From: Channallabes apus
Taxonomy: Eukaryota > Chordata > Actinopteri > Siluriformes > Clariidae
Direction: 5' to 3'
DNA length: 64,000 nt
NCBI GenBank assembly: GCA_030522415.1
Contig: CM060130.1
Coordinates: forward strand, 22,094,465 to 22,158,464
The notes beneath the pieces are model-generated. The model had not been told where the DNA came from. It worked only from the letters and a program-made list of their open reading frames with translations, and did not search any database. Both the position numbers and the translations under genes were made by a program. This document shows positions 34,341 through 45,900 of this stretch, piece after piece; the stretch's first letter is position 1, and the number at the start of each line of letters is the position of its first letter.

Positions 34341-34951
34341 ACAAAGACTGTCAATTAGTACCATGAGAATAATAATAAAGGGTCCAAATCAATCACCTGA
34401 TGTAAACCCGATAGAAAAGATGTCCAGTCGACAGATTAGAACAGACTAGAACTGTCTAAGATCAGGTTAACGTCTTTATTCATGAAGAATTTAAAGCCGT
34501 CACTACAAACAAAGGCTTATAAATATCAGTTAGGGAGTTTAAAATGATTCCTTGTGCCATTCCATCTAATTGTACATTAATTAATTATTTTTTTATGTAT
34601 TGGAATATACTATATTTAGCTGTGTAGTTAGTTTAGTTAATATCAGTGTCAGTGGGTCTCATTTAAATGGTGTTTAATAATGAAAAGCGATGCTGAATAA
34701 TTGAATACTTGTTTCTCCGCACTGTAGACAGACAGACAGATATAAAGTCACATTAACAACAGCACATGAGTTAAACATGAATATAAACACGACACACTGT
34801 TCATGTTTTCTACACAGTTACAGTGTCAGTTGCATTACTTTAGTAGTAATAGTGACAACAGGACATAGTGTAAGCTAATTATTAACTATGTAGGTGAACT
34901 ATGAACAGGGACAGGGTGTGAGGGAGGCAAAGATCTCTCAGTGACTGTAAT

Positions 34952-34965
34952 GATAGTGAAAGTTC
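34952..34965 (+). promoter_or_regulatory. Imperfect interferon-response-like motif upstream of gene C
   Basis: GATAGTGAAAGTTC differs at one base from the GAAANNGAAA core. It lies about 100-190 bp before the 5' untranslated exon. The matching place upstream of gene D has a perfect core. Function is inferred. Confidence 0.35.
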
Positions 34966-35051
34966 CTGACTTTGACCAACAGGTGTGACGGAGCCGTTAG
35001 ACTTCATACAAATATTTTAGTTTCTCTGTGAAAAGCTAAAATATTGTTTAA

Positions 35052-35144
35052 CTGTAATGAGGTAAATAGTGAAGATGATCTGGTGTGAAATGTGGACAGA
35101 CTTCAGCTAAAGCAGCAGATATGTTTATATGAGGAACAGAAAAG
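35052..35144 (+). other. Gene C 5' untranslated exon (3' border supported)
   Basis: The donor GTAAGA at 35145 ends an exon whose sequence from CTGTAATGAGG onward is shared base for base with gene D (63657-63749). The true start is not known; 35052 is only where the shared block begins. It contains a short upstream ORF, ATG TTT ATA TGA (35121-35132), which could reduce translation of the main frame. Confidence 0.5.
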
Positions 35145-35308
35145 GTAAGAGGAGTTAGCATCATGCTAAAGTACATGTTAGTCACCAACCACTCAATAAC
35201 CTGTTAAACTAATCCTCCAAATACACCGTGGAATTGTGCTTTCTAACAGTGTGTTTGTGTGAGTTAAGTTGTTTAAAAGGATGACTCTCTCTTTCTGTGT
35301 GTGTTTAG

Positions 35309-35360
35309 GATTTTATTAGTTTGAACCGACAGTAAGAGATAAAGATGGCGACTGCAAACA
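35309..35360 (+). CDS. Gene C start exon
   Basis: The acceptor GTGTGTTTAG ends at 35308 and the donor GTAAGT begins at 35361. Coding starts at ATG 35345 and gives MATAN plus one base. The codon four positions upstream in the same frame is TAA, so translation cannot begin earlier in this exon. The exon and both neighbouring intron ends are repeated exactly at 63914-63965 (gene D). Confidence 0.8.
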
Positions 35361-38300
35361 GTAAGTTACATTTACAGAGATACATTTATCTGTATTATTT
35401 ACTGCAGATTAAACTAACCGTATGTGTGTGTGTGTGTGTGTGTTTCCTACACAGATGACTTTAAACTCATTGGTCCCGGTGATATAGAGGAGTATAATCA
35501 CTCTGCTGTGACTCTCTCGTGTCGTCTGTCTCCTGAAATCAGTGCTGTTAACATGGAGATCCGGTGGTTTAAGGAGACAGACTGTGTTTGTGTCTATAAG
35601 AACAGACAGGTGACAGAGGGGAGACGTTACGAGGACAGAGTGAGTCTGTTCACTCAGGAGCTGGAGAGAGGAAACGTCTCCTTACAGCTGAGAGACTGTA
35701 CAGTGTCAGATGGAGGACATTACCTGTGTCAGGTCACTGATGGAGACAGAACAGAGGAGATTACAGTAGGGATGGACAGTAAGTGTTCCTGAACTCCACA
35801 CTGTATAAACTCTACATCATCATCTGTGCTTCTCATCTCAGTAGATGAAACACACACTCAGTATTCAGTATGAGGTTCAGTATACAGGGTGCTAATGTGG
35901 ACTGGAGTTTATTTTAGTCCAATAAACAGTGAGTGTGTTTTTCACTCTGATACACACCTGCACAAGGGCCTAAAAGCAGCAGCTTGTACAAATACTAATT
36001 AAATAGTGATTGATAAGTGAATCACATGTTACTTTTCCTGCTAATCAGGGATTCGTTCAATATAACTTTACATCAGAGACATTTTTACATCAGAGAGGAA
36101 ATTTAATTACACACTAAATGTGGCCTTTAGATTGTTAGAGTTATTTGATATTTAATAGAACAGATAATAAATATAGTGCTGAGAAACCAAACACACACAT
36201 TGAGGTTAAAGTGAGACATACACTGGACTACTGACTAACCTCAACTAACCTCAACTATAAAGAGTAACTATTAAAAATGTAAAAATGTTAATTGGTCTGG
36301 ATAAGGGTGTCTGCCAAATGCCATAAATGTAAATGTCTGATGATTGAGATTTTTAGAGTAAGAATATCTGACTAGTGGTTAATAACAGGTGTATAACAGT
36401 CCAGAGAACACATTAGTTAGTCAGGTATCTGACTTGGCACACACTAATGCACTGTGTACACACTTCTCCACTTCTATACGGCTGTAAATTAATAACAGAG
36501 ACTAATAACAGGAGTTACAGCTTTTAGTGTTGGACTTGTGTTTTACATAAATCAGTCCACAAACTGATCCACAAGTTCCCTCAGCTCCTGATTCTGCATT
36601 GGCATCAGATCCTCTCCCTGATGAATAAGGTGGCGGCTTTGCTCTGTGGCAGAGAGAGAGACAAGGGCTAAGGAGTGAGGAATTGCTTCAATCCACCATT
36701 TCAAAAGATTAATATGATACAGCTCAGTGCTTTTGCACTTACCCGGCTGTTGCAGACGATAGTTCACTGGCTCGACTCGTTCCACAACGGTTAAGGGTCC
36801 TTACCAACGGGCAGGAACGTGAATGTAGCATTGAGGAGAAGCAGCAGTACGCGATCACCCACCTTAAATACGCGTGACTGAGCCGGCTGGTCGTAGGCGT
36901 GCTTCTTCTTCTCTTGTGCCTCTTGTGTGTGCCGTCCCATGATAGGGAGAACTTTGTTGATATTTGTTTGAAGTTCCTGTACAAACTCACTTACAAACCT
37001 GAACAGTGAGCGCTGCTCCTCAAAGGCTTCCTTGGCAAACATCACACTTTATTTTTGACATGAATGGCGTACCTTGGTCTGTAATTACTTCTTTGGGGGG
37101 GCTGAAAGGGTACGATTATGATAGGCAGTGGAATTAGCAGAGCGGGGGCGGGTTTAGCAGGTGCTGTACACTGACCGGTAGGACAGGTCTGACAGAAGTC
37201 ATGTACCTTGGCCTCCAAGTGGCGCAGTGGTAAAGTGCTCGTCCTATCATCCGGAGATCGCCGGTTCGAACCCCGGGTGATGCTGTTACCTCAAAAAAAA
37301 TCCCCAAAAAACATTTTTGAAATAAAATTCAAAAAAAGAAGTGGCGTACCTCTGCGTTGAGCCCCGGCCAGTGAAATCTGTACTTTATTTTCTCTATAAT
37401 GTTTTGCACGTCCCAAGGTGACCTCCAAAGGGTGTGAAATGTTCCAGGTGCATCACAGTGTGGATTTTAGCCTGTGGGACGACCTGAGATCACATTCAGA
37501 TTCACATTGTTTTGTATGATTATACATATAAGTTATTTTCTACAAAGAAATATAAGGCTGGCCGGAGCTGCGGGTCGTCAAAACACACTCTTACAAGTGA
37601 AGCGCAGTCTTACAAAGATTCTAAATATCTACAGTTGAACCTTGGATTACGAACATAATTGATGTTGGCTGTGGATTTGCCCGTGGCATTACAGTTAAAG
37701 CCTCGAACTCCATTATGGGAAATTATTGACTTTGGAAAAACTTGTAAAAGTAAAGATGTAAAATTGCGTCAGAGACAGAAGCGTTGTTACATGAAATTTG
37801 TCAGAGTGGAAGTTCTTTAGTCTTTAATAGTCGGGTCTGAGCTTTAGGCAGAGATCACTCATGTAAGTAACACACTGCACATAGCAGTCTCACTGGACTT
37901 TTTGATGTTTTTAACAATAATTTTCTCTGCACATCTAATGGCAACTAAATGAGCTGCTTATTCAGAGTTCAGTAGGAAACATCACCGGAAAGGGAACTAA
38001 TTAATGCTGTAATAATAACTCTAATAATAATTATTACTGCTGTAAGTAAATTTTTCCTGATACAGATAGAAATGTGAATGAACGTGGTGATGCTCAGCAT
38101 TTTCATTCGATATGACGCGTCTTATTCACCAGTTGATCACAGATGTGTGTTACTGCACCCAGTATTTAATTGTTTAATTATAAATTATTTATTATTCACT
38201 ATGTTGTTATATTAATATAAATATTAAACTTTTAGCTGAACATCTTTGAACTAAAAGCAAAGAATGAAGTTATTCTGTTTGTAAATCATAAGTTTTTCTC

Positions 38301-39894
38301 ATTATATTTTATCTAACATTACATTTCTCTCTCTGTTGTTCCACACGACACCTTCAGTACCGGTAAGTAAATAACTCGACTTCACACTAATGATAAACAC
38401 TGATATTTTATAAACTCATCACATGTATTAGATTTTAATTCAGGGATCAAATAAAACATAAAAACTATTTTCAGATGATGTTTATGTGAAGGACTCTGAT
38501 CAGTAAGTGAGATTCCACTTCCATCAGTCAGCTTCTTTCCCACAATGCACCTGTGTGTAACCCCACTGCACTGCAATAATGTAGACAGAGACGTTTACCA
38601 TGTCGAGTAAAAGACACAACACACATGTAACATATAACACACACCACTGCCAGACTCCATCAGAATCTCATACAGAATCATATAAGAATAAAAATATAAC
38701 ATTTCCCAGGATTCCTCTGGATGGAACAGTTGTCTATTCTGCAAGTGTCCAAGTAACATATCAGTATTTTTGTATTATTTTAATAAGCTGTGACTCATAA
38801 TTGTGTTCTTACTGAAACACAGAGTGACATGACATTTCCTGACACTTCACAATAAACATAAATCAGAGCTTTAACAGTGTTCAGTGCTTGTAGACAGAAT
38901 AATTGCCATCACTCGCTCTGCATAACAATCACACCATATTGTGAAAAAGCATTGAAGAGTTGACTCGGCCTAGCGTTTAGCCTCTTTAAGCTAACAGTAG
39001 TAAGTCATGTTAATGCACACAGCATAAAGACAACCTGACTGACCTGAGAACAGAAGTCCTTCACTTCATTTATAAAACTTCTATAATAGGAGAGAGGGAT
39101 TTAGGAGTGAAAGAGAGAAAAACAGAACGAGATCACACATCTTCCCAAGTCTACTGCGACATATCATATGCTGTCGTAACCAATATATAGACGAGGCCGT
39201 AGCAAAGCACATCATTCTGTTATCTGTTCAGTTTATTACATTGATAAATGTCTGTGTTTATAATTAAAGGAAGTGGGAATCTGATATTCTGTATATTCCT
39301 TTATGTACTACAATAACACATAGATATATTACAGAATATTTAACTATAGATATAAAATACACAGGGGGAAATGCACATATACTGACATACTGTATATTGG
39401 TAAATACATGCAGATATCAGAAAATAGTATTTTACAATAAATCACAAGATATTTCTGTTCCTTAAGGGGAACTAGCGGTATATTAGCACAATGCTACATT
39501 ATACAGATTTACTGTGTGTGATGACTGATTGTTGTCTAGTTTTCCTCTTTTTTATTAAGACACACATCAGCTGTGTTTTAACCAGAGTAACAGTTACTTT
39601 CACATTTTCACATGAAACAATTCACATTTATAATCATGTATTAAATCTTCACTCTCTATTATTTACTTTCACAGCCAAAGTTCGGTGAGTATAAAGTCTT
39701 TTCTCTGATAGTGATGTGTTGATGCTGCATGAATAATATATTTATTGTGCAGATGAAATAGATTGGACTGTGCTGTGTGTTCAGACTGCAATAGCACATA
39801 GATATATGAGCATCATGAGCATAGTGTAGTGAACACAACAGACTGTGATCGCTGGCAGAACATTCATCATGCTGTTTAGTTTATCATTAGTGTT

Positions 39895-39978
<84 letters not shown>

Positions 39979-42900
39979 CTGACCTACACACTGATACTGA
40001 GAGATAAAAAGCTGAAGGTTTTTGTTTGATTGTAATTTTATAGTAATAACTCCTTTATAAAGTTACTGAGACTGACTAATATTACTGTAGTGTTCACTGT
40101 CCGGCCTCCCAACAAGTCACACACACTAATATTTCATTTGATCACAAGTTGTGTTGATGGTGTGTAATGTGGTGGATAATTCCTGTGTATAAATGCTTCC
40201 TCATGCTCACAGAGTCCAGCGTATGTCCAGGACATCTGGGAAGAATAATGATGTATTGATGTAATAACCTGAACATTCAGTACATTTAATTAGATTATTT
40301 TTGTTCTGATTTGCCTCATTAACAAGTGGTTTTCTGATAGTCACACAGCTGTTTAGTCCCAATCCTGTGAGCTCTGTGATTTCTGCTGTCATTTATGTAA
40401 AGATTTCATTTCTTTCTTTTTTAATGATGCAATTTCTCCAAGTGTTTGATATCTGATCACTTTCACTTATGATTTTTTTTCAGATCATATTTTTTTTTCA
40501 TGAAGTTTACAGTTTTTTCTTTTTTGTCCAGGTAGTGTACTGTATATAACTTTAGTGAGAGAAGTGAGTTAGAGAGTCCACGCTAGATAATAGTGCATGA
40601 AAGAGATTATAACAGAATGTGAGTGAGTGATTCAGTAAATTTGTTTCTTACAGAGTTAATATGATAAAGCTAAAGACATTTCTGTTCCAAAATCAGCAGA
40701 GAAACAGAAGAGAGACAAACTAATGCAGGACAAAACGTATTTACTGAGAACAGACACAGAATGTTTATATCTAATACTATTCCATATAATACAGAGACAT
40801 TTACAACAATTACCAAAACATTTTTAGGAATCTAATCAAACTTTCTTTGTATTTTTGTCAGATCGTCAAATAAAAGACGTCTGGGTTCATCAGGTGAGTA
40901 AACTGTACTAAACTATTAATGTTCATAAATCTCTTACTGATACTAGCAGCTTAAGAACATGACAGTTAACAATTTACTGTGATTACTGATGTCATCATTA
41001 TTGATATGACTGTAAACAATTTGTTTAAACATAAACAAAATAAATCATGAAACAAGAAAAACAAGATAAATAAATTATAACCTTCACACTTATTGAAGTT
41101 CATCTGCAAACTTTGTCTTAAATGTAATTTATAGAGACATAAAAAGGTTTAATACATATTTAATTGAACATGAGGATCTGTGTAGAGACCCAACACCAGG
41201 AACAACATTAATTTACTTAAAACCATTTTATTAAAATCTGTTGGACAAATTTACTGTCACTTCAGAGAACAAATCCATGAGAAACTCTGTGTCTGAATTG
41301 TGTTGTGTGTTTTAATCACGGCTGACTGATGGTCATGAAAGTATAAGTCAGATAATAAACATTGTCATTAAAAATATATAAATGTCTGGGTCAGTTCACG
41401 TTCTTTCATAAGTATATTAATATATTGTGTTATTGTGTAAAAACACAATATATTCCAGCCAAATAATAATAATATTAACCACATCTAAACACTTGATTCT
41501 CCTGTAGAGGGGAGGATGTTTATCTCTCATCATGTTAGTGTATAGTGTTAGTAATATGTCACACACACACACACTTCATGTGTATTTAACACTTTATTTA
41601 CATACAGTATGGAGTCGGGTATAAAACCTTCACACTGATTTATTCTCTTTCACAGACTGACAGAAAATGGACAGAAGATGAGAGAATGAAAATGAAGATC
41701 TCGGCTCTACAGACTGGTGAGTGTGGAAGGAGCTACAAAAGTAAACACACCTGATCATGTGTTGTACAGTAAAGTGTTCAATAGTGAGATCTCCAGTAAA
41801 CATCTGAAACTCACAACCTTTATTTCCACACTCTCTATTATTATATTCTCTATTATAAACATTATTTAAATATTATAGAGAAAGCACACAGAAAGTGTTG
41901 CAAATTAGCTCAACAACGGAATATTTACAACTAATTATAACTAATAATAAATATTTAGATTAGAATTAACTGTAGCAGAATTAACATACAATTATCTGAT
42001 CGGTCCGTCTCCCGAGCAGATACTATAATTATTTATCAATTCTAAGAAAGGTTATTTCCTGGCCAAGGAAGGATAGCTTTCTTACTTTGCAGTACTAGCA
42101 GTAATTTACCATGTAACCCACGGATCAACAATTCAGTGGCTTTGGATTGTGAGCAGCACACAGAGACAATCTATTGTGAAAATAATGAGTTTAATAAAGG
42201 AGGCTATAGCTAACATATAACAACATTAAACAAACACATACATACAGGGTAAAGGACAGTAAGGAAGAAAGAAAAGAACAAAAGAATGGCAGCATTTCAC
42301 ATCAATTAACCACAACCTAATGAGAATCATCAAAGAATCAAGGTTCACCTTAAAGAGGGGCTCAAACTTAAACACGCATCTAAAGAGTTTTAAAGGATAC
42401 TTGCATTGGTCTTTGTTTCTGAAAAAGAGTCCTGATTCAGTAGACACGAGGGTGTAGATGATCGACCTCAAGGTGAGTGCTGGAGATTTGCCTCTGGTTC
42501 CTCGAGAGGGAGGAATAGTCCACAGCGAGTTGACAAAGTTACTTGAAGGTAAAACTGCCGAAGGTTAAACTAAAGAGATGAGTTTTTCAGAGTGTAGGAG
42601 AGTGTTCGTTTCAAAAGAAGAGATGTTTGAGCACCGAATAGCCTGGGTTAGGGACTTTTGATAGTGCCCTGACACACCCACCGTTTGGCCAATCAAAGGC
42701 ATGAATTTTAGCTGAAGAAACTTTCTTTGTCTCCTTCAATGGCCCATTGGAATTTTTACTGCTGGTCCAGAGGGTTGTTGCAGTTTATTTCAAAATACTG
42801 TAGAAAGTATATAATGCCTTTCGTGATCACATGGGATACATCATTGTTTGAGAAATATGGAGCAGATAATTTTGATACCAAGAAAGGCACCTTTAGGAGA

Positions 42901-45900
42901 TAGGAAAGCAGAGATACATTCATACACTCGAATATATGTAATTAGAGTCTAACTATGGTAAATAAAAGTTGTAACTAGTGTAATCAGATGAGGGAGCATA
43001 CACACAATGCACGTGTATACAGGATACATTTATAACTGTATAATCATGATATAAAATAGAGTAAATGTCCTTAGGTGTGTGCGTGATGTGTATTGCAAGT
43101 GTGGAGCCAGACGCCATGTCTGATTAGGCCGTTGGTGGCCGGCACAGAGGCCTCCTGCTAGTCTTTGGAATGTGTTTGATGTTGAGACTGGGGGAACTAA
43201 TCTATTTAGCCTCCTCGTAATAAGGATGGTGAACTCACTGGCAATAAACATCCATATAAATGTAGAATGTGGGTCCAGGTCTGTAATTCATATGCAAATG
43301 TCAAAGGCTAAAAGGGTCCAAACAATCATCTGTGATCCTAAGCAGACGCTACATTAGTGATATTCACTATACACACTTAACTTTTAATATCTGTAACTAT
43401 GAATTAATCTAAGTCACACGTTTTAAACTCAAGGCGCTGAGTCCAAACACACCTTAAATGGGATTCAGTGATTGATGCCGAATCCTGAAACACATCTGAA
43501 ACACATCACCCAGTGTACAGAGCAATAAAGACAGTCTGCTGGGGAAAAGAAAAGATGAGAGAGAGACAGGAGACTAAGTACATGTCAGTTCCTAACAGAG
43601 ACAGTCCTGTGTGAGTTCTCCATCAATCTCCTAATGTTAGATAGTTTTGAAATTTGGAAAAAAACTAAACATTTTTTATAAAACATCAACAAAGACAGCA
43701 TCAGTATAATTAATGTTATCACTTGATGTTTCAAACAGTTGTTTACTTTGTTCTTTTTTAAGACTCGATCCTACATTCAATGCCTAGTTTAATAGATGTT
43801 AATTACCAGAAAAATATATTTAAAAATAAATAGTTGTAGTTGATGGGCTGTTAAATAATGTTGAATAATGCTTACTGTAATGGGGTGCTCGTGTGGGGTT
43901 TGGAGAAGACATGGAGGCGGAGGTGATAGAGTGAAAAAGGGGTTTTTTAATAAAGGAACCAAAATGTGAACATGTACCAACAGGACTCAAACTGAACTAA
44001 CACACAGAGCTGAACCGAACACACGGACTAAACCAAACATGGAGCTAAACTAACAGACATGGAGCTAACCTAACACGCAGAGTAGACTAAACATAGAGTT
44101 AAACAAGACACAGGGCTAAAGCAAACACAGAGCTATATAAAACACAGAGCTAGACTAAACACAGAGCTAGATTCCACATAGAGCTAGACTAAACATAGAG
44201 CTAACCTAAACACAGAGCTAAACTAAACAGAATGAACCAAACACAGAATAACACAAACCAGGAGCAAGGGGAAATGGCATGACACCAAGAACACGAACTA
44301 AACACCCACTTAACATAACCGTATCCAAACAGATGCCCGACCCAGAACAAAGGAAACAAAAGTCTATTTAACTTGGTACAGATTAGGCTGCTAACCTCGA
44401 TCAGGTGTGTTCCCATTACCTGACCGAGGTGCACTCTGGGAAACGGAGTTCAAAACCAAACTGAAACATAACAAAAAACAAAATGGAGTCCTGAAGTATG
44501 GCGCCATCTGGTGTTCGACCGTGACACTTACATGTACTGGGTGTGATGTGAGTTTGACATCCTGCTCTAAAGCTGGTATTCTCACCCAGTGGGGCGTGGC
44601 TGTTGTACTGTTACATTAGAATATCAGAGTCTCGATGGACACATCATCAGATAGAGACAAATGTTTTGCCACTAGCTAGCTAATGTTTGGACACAGTTAC
44701 AAAATGGAGAACTTTATATAATAAAACTATGATGTGTGAGATAAACCTGTGCTAGTGAACGCTCCAAGACATGTGCTGTAATGTATTCAGTCACGTTAAA
44801 TACATTAATTGTGTATTTATAGTGGCAGGCAGTGTGTTGAATGTTCTGAAATCATGTCAAATGAAGCTAAAAAAACATCAAAGCTCAGAGACACTTAAAC
44901 ACAAAGCACCCAAGATGTGTTGGGAAGCCAAAAGAATATTTTCTAATGAAAAGGGTCGTGTTTCTGGTACAACAGAAGGTCATCACAATATTAACAGTGC
45001 AGTCAGAAGCGTTGTTGAAAGATAGTTATTTGGTTTCTGCTCATATAGATGGAGCTTGTTTTGTATAACGGTTAAGATTTGTGTAAGGAGTTAATGGGGA
45101 ACCAACTGCAAACACAATTCAGTCCATACCACTGTCTACTGACACCATGAGCAGAAGAATTGTTCTCATTACTGATGACATTGAATGTCAACTTGTGGAA
45201 AGAATAAAGACACGCCTATAATTTACCATACAGGGGGACAAGTTCACTAATCTTTGCAACGTCCCACCTAGTCTTGATCTCCTCATTTCCAAGCAAGTCC
45301 AGGTGTCTCACTAGTGGGAAATGGAATATTTATTTTAGTCGTTACAGCTGACGGCGGCAAAACACATTACAGTCTAATTTATTCCTTTATTTTTTTCCAT
45401 GTTATGCTTTTTGTTTATTGTGGGCCTTAAATTCCAAAAGTTTGAGAACCCCTGCTCTAAAGCATGTATTATACAGATATTAAAATTAAAGCCTTTAAAT
45501 ATTTCGCCAGTTTTAAACTGACCTACATTTAGGTATATAACATGTGATGATATTATAATAAGTAAGAGTGTGAAGTACCTCCCGGGTTTTACTATAATAA
45601 AATCAATCAGTCAATGTTTCTAATTAATTAAATTGCTCACTTTTGTTTTTCTATTAAATAATTACAAATTGCAATTTTGACTTCTGTACTTCTGTAACTG
45701 ATGACTGATTATGATCACATTAATCATTCAGTTCACTCTCCTGCTTAATATTTTAAAGAACTGAAGGGAGCATTAAAATCACTGGAACATAAAGACCAAC
45801 AGCTGGAGGATTATAAAAGACAAATAGAGAATAAAGATACAGAACTGAGAAACAGAGAGAAAATCATCGAGGAGAAAGACGCACAACTGGAGAATATGAA

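Noticed and set aside
37206..37290. A tRNA gene
   Set aside because: It has pol III box-like sequences but no closed acceptor stem and an A-rich tail, so it is a SINE head.
39781..39978. ORF of repeated Val-Cys residues
   Set aside because: Translation of a (CA)n microsatellite.
41990..43390. A further complete LTR element in the gene C intron
   Set aside because: There is an AATAAA motif and compositional shift, but I could not find paired ends or a target duplication.
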